Shown in pieces: positions 18,325 through 28,393 of a stretch of 64,000 nt of DNA (its first letter is position 1; each line of letters starts with the position of its first letter). Origin of the DNA: Lachnospiraceae bacterium (GTDB taxonomy: Bacteria; Bacillota; Clostridia; Lachnospirales; Lachnospiraceae); assembly GCA_029053015.1 (NCBI GenBank), contig JAIDHX010000029.1, forward strand, positions 62,001-126,000. Reading direction: 5' to 3'. A program made the position numbers and the translations under genes. The notes beneath the pieces are model-generated. The model was given only the letters and a program-made list of their open reading frames with translations, ran no database searches and was not told the DNA's origin.

Positions 18325-19764
18325 CTATTCATTATGTAAAAACCCGCTAATGATTGTGTCTCCCCTCTTATAGAGGATTATGAACAACGGAATAGCATAT
18401 GTCACTACTCCAGCCGATACTTGAACAAACAAACAAATCATCTGATTGGGAATTATGTTTTCAATGCTATAAACTATAACAAACATGAACAATCCCAATC
18501 CCCCAAATGGAACAGCATCTTTTATATAACTGCTTATTGGTAAATCCTTTCTGACTGCTATTGACTGAATGAAACAAACAGTTCCCTCAGCAAACACAGT
18601 AGCAACGGACGCTCCAACTGCACCGTATTTAGGAATTAAAAGAGCATTCGCAGTCAAATTGACCACTGCCCCTGCTATTACCGAAATCATATACTCCAAA
18701 TCTTTCTCCTTCGGAAGTAAATATTGCGTTCTTAGAACATTGGCAAAAGAAACAAAGGGTACTGTTATCACCAAAATCTGTATCAGACTGCCAGATGCTT
18801 CAAATGCAGTTCCCCAAAAAACTGGTGCAAATACTTTCGCAATTCCGGCCAGTCCAAAAGACATTGCAAAGGCAAGAATCATTACATATCTCATAGACAT
18901 CTTGATATATCCATAAAATTGCTCCATATTTTTATTAGCTACCAAATTTGCCATTTGCGGAAGCATTACAGTTCCAAGTGAGCCAATCACAGAGGTTAAC
19001 ACCATGACAATACTTTCCGCATTTTCATAATATCCTAACTGTGCTTTATTGCTTAATAAACCGATCATTATTTTATCCATATATTTATAGAGGCTTATTG
19101 CTATTGTTGGAATAAACAGGATCAGCATCGGTTTCAAATGCCCCTTAAGTTGATCCTTTGCCGAAAACCTATAATGAACATATTTTCTTAATGGTAGCCA
19201 TAATATAATCTGACTGATTAACATACTGCCTGACATGATGATACAATAAATCCATAAATCATCAGTATCTCTCACAAATGAAAAAACAAAAATAACTGTA
19301 ATAATTTTTATCAATGTATTTCTTGCTACTGTCAGTTTAAATTTCTCGATTCCATAATAGAACCATGTGATATCGAACAAGCCACTCAAGACATATGCTG
19401 TTTGCAGCAGTGAATACAATTGTTCTTTAACGATAAAAAAAACATACAAAATATATGCTATAGTACATGCCAGAGATACGATAATGTGCAGAGTTACAAT
19501 CCCCGAAAACACTTTATCAAGTTCAACCTGATTATCCCGACATCTGGCTATGGCTCTGTTTCCATAATTCAACACTCCTAGCATGGATATCAAAACGAAA
19601 TAATATGCCACAGAGTAGGAATAGGAATATATCCCAAGCCCCTCTGCCTCCAATACCCTTGAAACATAAGGAGATGTAATGAGAGGCAGCGCCAGAATCA
19701 ATACCTGATAACATGCTTGATACAAAAAATTCATTTTAACACTTGACTGTTTTATATTTTTCAA
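18325..19764 (-). CDS. Polysaccharide flippase (Wzx type, PST family)
   Basis: 479 residues, about twelve to fourteen membrane segments, standard length. It starts VKMNFLYQACYQVLILALPLITSPYVSRVLEAEGLGIYSYS, split here over the usual oligosaccharide flippase signature (ITSPYVSRVLEAEGLG). The family flips lipid-linked repeat units across the cytoplasmic membrane in Wzx/Wzy-dependent export. Neighbouring glycosyltransferases and the ligase/polymerase-like gene support that job. No defect seen. Confidence 0.9.
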   Translation of the reverse strand: MKNIKQSSVKMNFLYQACYQVLILALPLITSPYVSRVLEAEGLGIYSYSYSVAYYFVLISMLGVLNYGNRAIARCRDNQVELDKVFSGIVTLHIIVSLACTIAYILYVFFIVKEQLYSLLQTAYVLSGLFDITWFYYGIEKFKLTVARNTLIKIITVIFVFSFVRDTDDLWIYCIIMSGSMLISQIILWLPLRKYVHYRFSAKDQLKGHLKPMLILFIPTIAISLYKYMDKIMIGLLSNKAQLGYYENAESIVMVLTSVIGSLGTVMLPQMANLVANKNMEQFYGYIKMSMRYVMILAFAMSFGLAGIAKVFAPVFWGTAFEASGSLIQILVITVPFVSFANVLRTQYLLPKEKDLEYMISVIAGAVVNLTANALLIPKYGAVGASVATVFAEGTVCFIQSIAVRKDLPISSYIKDAVPFGGLGLFMFVIVYSIENIIPNQMICLFVQVSAGVVTYAIPLFIILYKRGDTIISGFLHNE

Positions 19765-19906
19765 AGCAATATCAATCCTTAAAAATGTCTGTCCAACTTG
19801 ATTATATTTTTAACCTTTTACATGATACTTTTATAAATAAATTTGCTAAAATTTCATTAAAAATATACTAATCATTCTGTGTTCATCCGTCTATGTATTC
19901 GCCTAA

Positions 19907-21076
19907 TTAGAATTTTATTTTTACGGCATTTCCATTGTCTACCTCCTTATAAACTTTATATATTTTTTCCGCATTATTCTTAACAGAAAACTGTTCAGCA
20001 AAATCTCTTGCATTTTTTCCTAATTTTCTCAGCAATCCTATATTATCGATTAATTTACTCATGTATTCTGCAAGCTCGACATAATTTTCTGGCTCATACA
20101 AATAACCATTATATTCATTCTGAATCAGTTCCGTTGTACCCCCGCTGTTAGAACCAATCACAGGCATATAATTACACATGTACTCTATCGTAACTCTTCC
20201 AAATGCTTCTTTTTTAGACGGCATGAGTCCAACATCCATCCATTTTAAATATTCATTTATATTATTTTGATAACCCTCAAATTTAACATATTTTTCTAAT
20301 GAATTTTCCTTGATATACTGCGTTATCTTTTCTTTTTCATTTCGGAAATCTTCTCCAACTATATGTATACAAAAATGATTATAATAATTATCCAGAAGGA
20401 TTTTTGCTGCCTTTACAACTTCCATTTGATTTTTACTGGAACTAATTAAACCGACAATGCAAAAATGTATCTTACCATCCAAACAATTTTTCTTTTCATA
20501 CACTGTTGGTATATTAACACCATTATATATTGTTATGCTGCAAATATTTTTATCAATATCGTCTAACATACATTTAATAGAATTTGAAATTGCTATAACA
20601 CGAAAAGCCCTTAAATATCTATCTCTAATAATTTTTATCTTATCAATCTGATCCAAATTGTAGTCTTCCAATCCATATTCGCGTATATGCCATATATGCG
20701 GGCATTTTATTTTTTCACTTAGATACCCCCCTATATCAACCATACTAGTATTTGAGTGAATATGATGAAACGGCATCTGTTTATTTATTTTCTCTATCTT
20801 TTTTAATATTTTTCTATAGGAAAACAAGCGATGTATCTTCTTAATACCTTTTTTACTTTTTACAAAACTTTTTGATATATTAACTGCACATTTAGGGTAC
20901 ATTTCTATCATGTAATTTATTTGATACTTTTCTAATTCTTCTATTAATTGACCTTTAGAATTTAATAATACATATGGTTCAACTCCAAAATTATTTTTTA
21001 AACAAAGTATCATATTTAGCATAGATAAGTTAGCACCATATAAATCCGCATAATGTGTTATATATAAAACTCTCAT
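19907..21076 (-). CDS. Glycosyltransferase family 4
   Basis: 389 residues with a GT-B layout. The N-terminal domain starts RVLYITHYADLYGANLSML; the C-terminal domain has FCIVGLISSSKNQMEVVKAAK, then GYQNNINEYLKWMDVGLMPSKKEAFGRVTIEYM, where the E-A-F-G-R-x-x-I-E pattern is the nucleotide-sugar site of retaining GT4 enzymes. Acts at the cytoplasmic membrane face on a lipid-linked acceptor (family knowledge). Six bases separate it from the upstream GT2 gene, so the two are co-transcribed. Confidence 0.9.
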   Translation of the reverse strand: MRVLYITHYADLYGANLSMLNMILCLKNNFGVEPYVLLNSKGQLIEELEKYQINYMIEMYPKCAVNISKSFVKSKKGIKKIHRLFSYRKILKKIEKINKQMPFHHIHSNTSMVDIGGYLSEKIKCPHIWHIREYGLEDYNLDQIDKIKIIRDRYLRAFRVIAISNSIKCMLDDIDKNICSITIYNGVNIPTVYEKKNCLDGKIHFCIVGLISSSKNQMEVVKAAKILLDNYYNHFCIHIVGEDFRNEKEKITQYIKENSLEKYVKFEGYQNNINEYLKWMDVGLMPSKKEAFGRVTIEYMCNYMPVIGSNSGGTTELIQNEYNGYLYEPENYVELAEYMSKLIDNIGLLRKLGKNARDFAEQFSVKNNAEKIYKVYKEVDNGNAVKIKF

Positions 21077-21082
21077 AGTTCA

Positions 21083-21814
21083 CTACCCTTTGACTAAAAA
21101 TCCACTGACTTTCCTAATAAATTTGTGAATATAAAAATATTGTTTACAGTATTTTTTTTGTATCATAAATCTTTCTTCAACAATAACTTTTTTTGCCTTT
21201 CTATTTGAGCTGTAACCAGTTCCGTCATAATAAACAACATCTTCGTTCATATATATAAACTTTTTCCCTTTAAAATACATATAGTAAAGCCAGTCTCTAT
21301 CCGCACAATATTGAAATAATTCATCAAACTGATATTCTTTAAATAATTCTGTCCTTGCCAATACACTCTGGTGACATATTGTATTTGCCATAACAAACAG
21401 CTTTTTGTTAAAAGGTTTTCTTTCAATTTTATCAATTCCAAAATTTGTATATACAATTGTATTTCCATTAATAATATCTGGATAATGGGTTTCGACTATT
21501 TTATCTGCAAAATGAGCTAACGTATTTTTCGAATAAAGATAATCTCCTGCATTAAGAAATAACACATACTCTCCAGTGACATAATTTAAGGCTTTATTCA
21601 TGGCATTATAAATTCCTGTATCATAATCACTCACGCATTTTATCCTCTTATCTCGTCCGCTATATTCTGTTATGATCTCATATGTTTTATCCGTCGATTT
21701 ACCATCAACAATAATGTATTCTACCTCTTGATATACTTGTTCTAAAACCGAAATAATTGTTTTTCTAACCAAATCCTGACAATTAAAAGTAACGGTCACT
21801 ATACTAAGTTTCAT
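21083..21814 (-). CDS. Glycosyltransferase family 2
   Basis: 243 residues from the ATG at 21814, preceded by AAGGAG; a longer frame to 21895 adds a non-homologous extension and is not used. GT-A fold: KLSIVTVTFNCQDLV, EYIIVDGKSTDKT, DTGIYNAMNKAL, LFLNAGDYLY (DxD-like region), HQSVLARTELF. It resembles the WcaA/colanic-acid type, which adds a first or second sugar from a UDP sugar. Part of the same run as the GT4 gene. Confidence 0.88.
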   Translation of the reverse strand: MKLSIVTVTFNCQDLVRKTIISVLEQVYQEVEYIIVDGKSTDKTYEIITEYSGRDKRIKCVSDYDTGIYNAMNKALNYVTGEYVLFLNAGDYLYSKNTLAHFADKIVETHYPDIINGNTIVYTNFGIDKIERKPFNKKLFVMANTICHQSVLARTELFKEYQFDELFQYCADRDWLYYMYFKGKKFIYMNEDVVYYDGTGYSSNRKAKKVIVEERFMIQKKYCKQYFYIHKFIRKVSGFLVKG

Positions 21815-21915
21815 ATTTTCGTTATCTCCTTCATAATATTTGTTAGGCAATTCTATTGTCATCAGCTGTCGAACACATTTGATATTCTCCAGCAATTTGT
21901 ATCATCTTCCAAACT

Positions 21916-22365
21916 TTAATATATTCTATTCCACAGTTCCACAGCTGTTATAGCAGAATATTTCCATGGTTTAACTGCAGTAGTATAATGCACTATCTTG
22001 GCAGATTGCAAAATTGCTTTCCATGATGTAAAGGAATTTCCATATCAAGATATAGAATTTGATCTATATCAGAAAAAATAACCGGCAATCAAATTTAATT
22101 AGTGCTGTAATATTCGCTAAACAATGATACTCTTCAATTTTTATATCCGTTGCATATATGGAAATTCAATGCTGTCCAACAAATAAATTTTTATACTTCC
22201 TCCACTTATAGATTCGACTTGCCGCTTTTCAGCGTCATTTAATCCTTTTGCAATACAGTATATATTATATTGATAATTCGATTTACAACACTTTATTAGT
22301 GATTTAATAGTTACTCTGGTCGGCAACAAATAATTTTTATCTGCTATAAACCTACATTTCCAACC
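21916..22365 (-). pseudogene. Glycosyltransferase family 8 remnant
   Basis: Pieces of a GT8 enzyme in shifting frames: the N-terminus FIADKNYLLPTRVTIKSL with NYQYNIYCIAKGLNDAEK, then LANITALIKFD, then FSDIDQILYLDMEIP (the DxD strand, usually YLDxD), then directly KAILQSAKIVHYTTAVKPWKYS and a terminal W. The central 100 or so residues between the DxD strand and the HY-KPW motif are missing. Only 22141-22329 is open at any length. The gene is dead through an internal deletion and frameshifts. Confidence 0.78.
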
Positions 22366-22395
22366 ATCGCATTATCTCCTTTTTCTCAAAACAAA

Positions 22396-23421
22396 TCATA
22401 AAGCCTTTCTTGCCTCCACACCCATAGCCTTTCGTATCATCATAATCACATAGCATAATCTCGCAGTTATCGGTACACTTATATTGCAAAGAAATGCTAA
22501 TACCCGATTGCTGCGCTTACTGCAAGAATCCTTAATGGCAATCGGCGCACAACTTTTAATATATTTACTAAGTTCCGAAGTAAACTCCTTTCCTTCTGGG
22601 AGTCTATAAAATCTTATATAGAAATCCAATGCATATATAACTGTTTTAGAACAGATTGCATTTATTAATTCAGGATATTTTTCCATTACAATATTATAAA
22701 TATAAGTAATATATCCATCCCAAGAAAGCTTGTACTTTAAAATGTCAGGGTATATATGATTTATACTGGAACTGTTTTGGTAATATAAATATAATACTTT
22801 TCTTCCCAAAACAATTTTTTCAACGTTTTGTATTACCTCAAATACAAATATAGTATCTTCTCCAAATGCAATATTTTTTCTAAAAGAAATTCTGTTGAAA
22901 ATATTTCTTTTATATAATTTTAAACATGGATAAGACGATATGCCTCTTCTGTACAGCAAATTATTCAATGCGCTGATTGAATCAAATTGTTCAATCTCAT
23001 TATTTCCCCTCTCAAATTTACTAAAATCTTTCGGTACCTTTTCATTTTCTCCCAACTTATATGCTAAACAAATACTCACTTCTGCATCATATTTCTGTAT
23101 CAAATAATAAAGATATTCAACATATGTCGGATACACAAAGTCGTCTGCATCTACAAAGCAAATATAATCTCCTTTAGCACTTCTAACACCGACATTTCTT
23201 GCTGCTGACGCCCCCCGATTCTCTTGTTCTATAACCAATATTCGATTATCCCTAACACTCGACTCGTGACATATTTTTCCTGAATTATCACTGGAACCAT
23301 CATTTACTAAGATAATCTCAATATTTTGATATGTTTGCATTGTGAGACACTCAATGCATCGAGAAATGTATTTATCAGCGTTATATATCGGAACAATTAT
23401 GCTAATCAATGGACTTTCCAT
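22396..23421 (-). CDS. Glycosyltransferase family 2
   Basis: 341 residues. GT-A domain in the first 200: SPLISIIVPIYNADKYI, IEIILVNDGSSDNSGKIC, NRGASAARNVGVRSAKGDYI, CFVDADDFVYPTYV (DxD at DADD), then a helical C-terminal region of about 110 residues common in clostridial capsule GT2 enzymes. The gene is 10 bp downstream of another GT2 gene with the same architecture. Sugar and acceptor cannot be predicted. Confidence 0.9.
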   Translation of the reverse strand: MESPLISIIVPIYNADKYISRCIECLTMQTYQNIEIILVNDGSSDNSGKICHESSVRDNRILVIEQENRGASAARNVGVRSAKGDYICFVDADDFVYPTYVEYLYYLIQKYDAEVSICLAYKLGENEKVPKDFSKFERGNNEIEQFDSISALNNLLYRRGISSYPCLKLYKRNIFNRISFRKNIAFGEDTIFVFEVIQNVEKIVLGRKVLYLYYQNSSSINHIYPDILKYKLSWDGYITYIYNIVMEKYPELINAICSKTVIYALDFYIRFYRLPEGKEFTSELSKYIKSCAPIAIKDSCSKRSNRVLAFLCNISVPITARLCYVIMMIRKAMGVEARKAL

Positions 23422-23431
23422 AATAACCCCC

Positions 23432-24436
23432 TCATAATTTATAAAAAACTTTCACAAAAAATTTTGCACACTTAAAATGAAGCATACGTGCAAAAACCGC
23501 TACTGCTAATTTTTGTTTCATCGCAATATCACTTTTCTTAAAAAGAGAAAGATATGGATTACGAACGTAAGAGGGACAATACTTCTCCAAAAGCTCTCTT
23601 GCATAATCACAAAGCTCCTGCAAAAGTGATGTGTCGCTTTTTCGCTCTTTCAATTTAAAGTACCGGTGCTTTCTGTTTGCTTCCAATATAAAGTAAGTAA
23701 TAAAACTCAATAAGGTATATTCAAAAACATTGTAATCATAGGGTTTATGTGCAATCACATATTTTACTGACTGCTCTAATTCCTCAAATGGTACATTCTC
23801 TCTCTTAATTTTTTTTGTTGTTATACTATTCAAATGTACCAATTGGTAATACCCTTCATATTGCAAAAAATCTATACGGGGAGTCAAAAAATAAGCAATT
23901 AGGTTAAATGAATTTTCTTCATATATTTTTCCTTCTGGAAATTTCAGGTTATGCTGCCTAATATAATCCACACGATATGCTTTTCCATGCAAGTTCAGGT
24001 GCCGAAGAATACACTTACCTTGTTCGTTCGGATGATATTGCACATGTTGAAAAATTTGATCATCCTCTGTAACACGGTATTGTCCACTACAGACAACATC
24101 TGATTGATTCCGTTCCGCCACAGTCATTAATCTCAATAAATATTCTTCAGCCACATAATCATCACTGTCCACAAACGCAACATAACGACTCTGTTTTAAC
24201 TGTCTCATGCCAAAATTTCTTGCACTTGATACTCCCCCGTTTTCTTTGTTGCAATAATCCACAAACGGATATTTACTTTTATATTCCTTTAGAATGTTTT
24301 CCGTATTATCAGAGCTTCCGTCATTCACAATCAATACATCATAATCTGTATAACTCTGATGTACTACCGACTCTAAACACCTATGTATATATTTTTCAGC
24401 ATTATATGCCGGAATAATTACAGTTACCATGCTCAT
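23432..24436 (-). CDS. Glycosyltransferase family 2
   Basis: 334 residues. Motifs: TVIIPAYNAEKYIHRCLESV, YDVLIVNDGSSDNTENIL, NGGVSSARNFGMRQ, VAFVDSDDYVAEEYL (DSDD metal site). The C-terminal helical half differs from the neighbouring GT2, so they probably add different sugars. The first 24 codons could alternatively begin at an ATG six bases downstream. Likely first of the run of transferases 24436 to 22396. Confidence 0.9.
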   Translation of the reverse strand: MSMVTVIIPAYNAEKYIHRCLESVVHQSYTDYDVLIVNDGSSDNTENILKEYKSKYPFVDYCNKENGGVSSARNFGMRQLKQSRYVAFVDSDDYVAEEYLLRLMTVAERNQSDVVCSGQYRVTEDDQIFQHVQYHPNEQGKCILRHLNLHGKAYRVDYIRQHNLKFPEGKIYEENSFNLIAYFLTPRIDFLQYEGYYQLVHLNSITTKKIKRENVPFEELEQSVKYVIAHKPYDYNVFEYTLLSFITYFILEANRKHRYFKLKERKSDTSLLQELCDYARELLEKYCPSYVRNPYLSLFKKSDIAMKQKLAVAVFARMLHFKCAKFFVKVFYKL

Positions 24437-24707
24437 GTTAATAACCTCTCTGTTGTAATTTGTTGATACATTGTTAATGTATCTGCCTTATGCTGTAAAA
24501 TTTTTAAATACCATATCCTATTTTCTTCTCATTTTTGAATCAAAGCCTCGGATTCCTCATTCTACGGGGTAGTATTTTCCTTTCACCAATCCCCCTCAAA
24601 CAAAAAATCCCAATACAAAGCGCCTATCTCGCCTTCCGGCTCAATTTCATACTTTATATCAGAATTTTACTTTTTCTTTATTTTATTTTAGCAGTGTTTG
24701 CTCCTGC

Positions 24708-25655
24708 CTATAGCCCGAACTCATGAAATAACTGCTCTTGATATGCAGGTTCTTCCGTTGCCCGCTTCAGATCGTCAATCCGATTCTGCTCCAGCAGAAT
24801 ACGCGTCAGTTTATTTGTACGTTCAATTCCTTGTTCTATGCCCTCTTCTCTTCCCTCTTCCCGCAGCGACCGCTCATATTTTTTCATATCAAACTTTTCC
24901 AACAGCATACCTACTACCTCCGCTCGGTTATTTCTCAGGAATTCAGATAAAATATCATGTTCAATACAATATTCTATGGCTATATGAAGCGCTTCCTGAC
25001 GGTCGCTTTCCTGTGCAATGTATTGCCGACAAATATCTACAAATCTTGCGTATTCCTCAAGCACCCTGCATTTTGCCATCAATTCTCCATTATGTCCATA
25101 GTTAATGTTGAGCATCCGCACGGAAAGTTCCACATCTGCTTCATTTCTCCTACTTTCAAAAGCGTCTGAAAGCTGCAAAGTCTGCTCCTCCGGCATCTCC
25201 TTTTCCCCATTGTAAAATACAACGCACTGTGGTGTCGGCAAAGTAATCAGCTTTGTGCCATAGAGACTTTCTTCTGCCTGTTCAATCAACTTCTGGTACT
25301 CACCCGCCAGATAGATTAAAAACCGCACCGGCATGTTAGGGTTCATAGTGCTCTGATGCTCATACAGGTTCAAGGTGCCTGCCACCACAAAGGCAAGGTC
25401 ATTTTTCATCACCATATAGACCGCACCTTCCAGCGTCACCACCTGCAGGTCCGAAGCTTCATGATAATCTGTTCCGTTTAAGGCATTGTAGAGCTGTAGC
25501 AGTGCCTCCCTGTCCTTTTCAAACAGGAACCGGAAAAGCCTGTCCTTTACCTTCCAATGCACCTTTTTCCTTCCAAGCCGATATAACCACCCCGTTGAAA
25601 AACTGCTCTTTCTCTTTCTCTGATTTTTCTGCTTTTTGAGCTTTGCCTCCTGCAT
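24708..25655 (-). CDS. Rpn/PDDEXK-type nuclease (putative transposase family)
   Basis: 315 residues from the ATG at 25655, which has AGGAGGAAAAG upstream; the track of open frame to 25763 has no such site. Matches the Rpn (recombination-promoting nuclease, PDDEXK_2) architecture common in Clostridia: KDRLFRFLFEKDREALLQLYNAL, DLQVVTLEGAVYMVMKNDLAFV, LNLYEHQSTMNPNMPVRFLIY (Glu and Gln-Ser at the nuclease core), then LITLPTPQCVVFYNG and the C-terminal REEGREEGIEQGIE tail. RpnA-type proteins cut DNA; some act in phage defence. It splits the glycan locus and is unlikely to act in sugar metabolism. Confidence 0.82.
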   Translation of the reverse strand: MQEAKLKKQKNQRKRKSSFSTGWLYRLGRKKVHWKVKDRLFRFLFEKDREALLQLYNALNGTDYHEASDLQVVTLEGAVYMVMKNDLAFVVAGTLNLYEHQSTMNPNMPVRFLIYLAGEYQKLIEQAEESLYGTKLITLPTPQCVVFYNGEKEMPEEQTLQLSDAFESRRNEADVELSVRMLNINYGHNGELMAKCRVLEEYARFVDICRQYIAQESDRQEALHIAIEYCIEHDILSEFLRNNRAEVVGMLLEKFDMKKYERSLREEGREEGIEQGIERTNKLTRILLEQNRIDDLKRATEEPAYQEQLFHEFGL

Positions 25656-25971
25656 ATCTTTTCCTCCTGTACGACGGCAGGATACAGATATGATAAGTAA
25701 AAGCTTCCAAAAACGTATCGTCTTTAAACACAAAAGCCAACTTTCAGACACGCCTTTGCACACCTTCCTGTTCCTGCCTTATTTATTTGATTTCTAAGAA
25801 AATCTGACAGAAACTGTCCGAGTGTGCAGAATATGCACTGATTAGAATTTTCCTGATGAGATTATCATAAAGGATAAGCTATTGTTTGTCAATTACTTTT
25901 CTACAATATTCCGAATCAAAATTCTGATATAAAGTATGAAATTGTCAAGGTGCTTTTTCTAAATTCCTTCT

Positions 25972-27084
25972 TTACAGAGCAGCGCTGTCAGACTGCAATG
26001 CGCCTGCCGCCAGAACATTTTTTTCTTCTGCAAAATCCTCTGTCTGAAAATTGCCGGTCTTTTTTTCTCCGGCTTCCCTATCCTCCGGCTCTAATACGCG
26101 GTAGGTTCTGACGGCTTCCTTCTCCATCTTTTGGCGCAGATAGATGGCATCGTACTCTGCCCTTCGGGCATGGTACTGTGTATCCTGCAAAAGCTTTCTG
26201 CTAGCCGCAATAACATCTGCCACCAGACCAATCATAAAGGTAAGGAAACCCATAATAATTAGAGTACACGCCAAAATCAGAGACTGCACATGTCCGCCGC
26301 TCATTCCTTTCGCCATAAAATACAAAAAGCGGAACCCGATAAGCAGACCCGTCAGAATGGGAAATACGGCAAGAAAACTAAAGCTTTTTAACGGCTTGTA
26401 CATCATATAGGCGCGCAGTATTGTCAGCATGGATTTTTTTACATAACCAAAAATGCTGTTGAACAGTCTTGAAGGGCGCAGCTCCGCATTGGTTCTCACC
26501 GGCACGCTGGTAATGGCAATTTTTTCCCTTCCGGCCTGCACGATTGTCTCCAATGTATAAGTATAGTCGTTTACCACATTAATCCGCATGGCTGCGTCCC
26601 TGCTCATGGCCCTGAAGCCGCTCGGCGCATCGGGAATATCTGTATTAGAGGCTTTCCGCACTACCCAGCTTCCAAAATGCTGTAGTTTCTTTTTGATGAA
26701 GGAAAAATGCTCGGTTTCGTCGATAGGTCTTGCACCGATGACAATGTCTGCTTTCCCTTTTAAAATGGGCTGTATCAGCTTCTCGATATCCGCCGCACAG
26801 TACTGGTTGTCCGCATCCGTATTCACAATAATGTCCGCGCCATTCCGCAAACACCCATCCAGCCCTGCCATAAAGCCTTTGGCAAGCCCTTTGTTCTGCT
26901 TGAAACTGACAATATGGTGAACGCCCCATTTCCTTGCCACCTCCACCGTATTGTCACGGCTTCCGTCATCAATAATCAAATATTCTATTGTGTCAATGCC
27001 CGGAAGCGATTTCGGCAAATCATTTAATGCAATTTCCAAGGTTTCCGCTTCGTTATAACACGGTATCTGAATTATCAGCTTCAT
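25972..27084 (-). CDS. Polyprenyl-phosphate glycosyltransferase (GT2, DPM1/DpgS-like)
   Basis: 370 residues from the ATG at 27084 (GGAGG six bases before). GT-A domain: KLIIQIPCYNEAETLEIAL, YLIIDDGSRDNTVEVA, NKGLAKGFMAGL, DIIVNTDADNQY (DxD), DAPSGFRAMSRDAA. Two membrane helices follow at about 232-300 (FLAVFPILTGLLIGFRFLYF and ILACTLIIMGFLTFMIGLV), then a basic linker and a 60-residue acidic tail. The family charges polyprenyl phosphate with a sugar for GT-C enzymes, which fits the GT-C-like genes in this locus (inference). It sits 25 bp after the UDP-sugar dehydrogenase gene. Confidence 0.88.
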   Translation of the reverse strand: MKLIIQIPCYNEAETLEIALNDLPKSLPGIDTIEYLIIDDGSRDNTVEVARKWGVHHIVSFKQNKGLAKGFMAGLDGCLRNGADIIVNTDADNQYCAADIEKLIQPILKGKADIVIGARPIDETEHFSFIKKKLQHFGSWVVRKASNTDIPDAPSGFRAMSRDAAMRINVVNDYTYTLETIVQAGREKIAITSVPVRTNAELRPSRLFNSIFGYVKKSMLTILRAYMMYKPLKSFSFLAVFPILTGLLIGFRFLYFMAKGMSGGHVQSLILACTLIIMGFLTFMIGLVADVIAASRKLLQDTQYHARRAEYDAIYLRQKMEKEAVRTYRVLEPEDREAGEKKTGNFQTEDFAEEKNVLAAGALQSDSAAL

Positions 27085-27109
27085 AGCATACCTCCAGTCA
27101 AAATAAGTT

Positions 27110-28324
27110 TCAGTCCTTTCCAAACAAATCCCGCGTGTAAACTTTTTCTTTTACATCTGCGAGTTCATCGGAAAAGCGGTTTGCCACAATCACCTCGGAG
27201 AACCTTTTGAAATTCTCCAAATCCCTTACCACAGGGCAGCCAAAAAACCTTTCTTCTTTCATGGTGGGTTCATAGATGACAATTTCCACCCCTTTAGCAC
27301 GCAGTCTTTTCATAATGCCCTGTATGGAAGACTGCCGGAAATTGTCAGAATCCGTCTTCATGGTGAGACGGTATATACCCACTGTGCTGCGCTGTGCCTG
27401 CCGGCTTTTTTCTTCAAAATGAAGCTTTTGCAGCACCTGCTCTGCAATAAAATCCTTGCGGGTCCGGTTTGCGTCCACAATTGCGCCTATAATGTTATTG
27501 GGCACTTTGTCGTAATTTGCCAGAAGCTGCTTGGTATCCTTTGGCAGACAGTACCCGCCATAGCCGAAGGACGGATTGTTATAATGGCTGCCTATTCTCG
27601 GGTCTAAGCACACGCCGCCAATAATCTCTTCCGTGTTAAGTCCGCGCACCTCGGCATAGGTATCCAATTCGTTGATATAAGAAACCCGCAGCGCAAGATA
27701 GGTGTTGGCAAAAAGCTTGACCGCTTCCGCCTCCGTCGTACCGATAAAAAGTGTCGGTATCTCCTTCTTGATGGCACCTTCCTGCAAAAGCGCCGCAAAT
27801 CGTTCTGCCTTTTTCACCGCTTCTTCATTCTGTTTGTCCACTCCTACAATGATTCTGGAGGGATACAAATTGTCGTAAAGTGCCTTTCCTTCCCGCAAAA
27901 ATTCCGGTGAAAACAGGATTTTACCGTTCCCATACTCTTTTTTCATCCGCTCCGTAAAGCCGACCGGCACGGTGGATTTTATCACAATATACGCCTGCGG
28001 ATTTTTCTCCGTTACCAGACTGATGACGCTTTCCACAGAAGTAGTGTCAAAATAGTTCTTCCGCTCATCATAATTTGTCGGCGTAGAGACAATCACGAAA
28101 TCTGCCTCTTCATATGCTTTCTGCCCGTTTGTCACGGCATGAAGTTTTAACCCGCCTCTTTTCAGATATTCTTCCAATTCCTTGTCCACAATCGGGGATT
28201 TGCCGCTGTTTACCAGGTCTGCTTTTTCCTGCAGAATATCTACTGCCGTAACCTCATTATGCTGTGCCAGAAGAACTGCATTTGACAGTCCCACATATCC
28301 CATTCCGGCAACCGCTATCTTCAT
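27110..28324 (-). CDS. ugd: UDP-glucose 6-dehydrogenase family
   Basis: 404 residues. The N-terminal NAD domain starts [21 protein letters not shown]; the catalytic loop is [15 protein letters not shown] with the nucleophilic Cys; KSTVPVGFT and FSPEFLREG are also present. It oxidises a UDP-hexose to the uronate using two NAD, providing UDP-glucuronate or a related sugar to the locus. UDP-N-acetylmannosamine or GDP-mannose dehydrogenase is possible but the sequence is closest to the short UDP-glucose type. AGGAGG stands before the ATG. Confidence 0.9.
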   Translation of the reverse strand: MKIAVAGMGYVGLSNAVLLAQHNEVTAVDILQEKADLVNSGKSPIVDKELEEYLKRGGLKLHAVTNGQKAYEEADFVIVSTPTNYDERKNYFDTTSVESVISLVTEKNPQAYIVIKSTVPVGFTERMKKEYGNGKILFSPEFLREGKALYDNLYPSRIIVGVDKQNEEAVKKAERFAALLQEGAIKKEIPTLFIGTTEAEAVKLFANTYLALRVSYINELDTYAEVRGLNTEEIIGGVCLDPRIGSHYNNPSFGYGGYCLPKDTKQLLANYDKVPNNIIGAIVDANRTRKDFIAEQVLQKLHFEEKSRQAQRSTVGIYRLTMKTDSDNFRQSSIQGIMKRLRAKGVEIVIYEPTMKEERFFGCPVVRDLENFKRFSEVIVANRFSDELADVKEKVYTRDLFGKD

Positions 28325-28393
28325 GTTTGTACCTCCTGCACATCACAGCTCACGCCTGCGATAGTGCCTTAATCAAAACTAAAATATATACTG

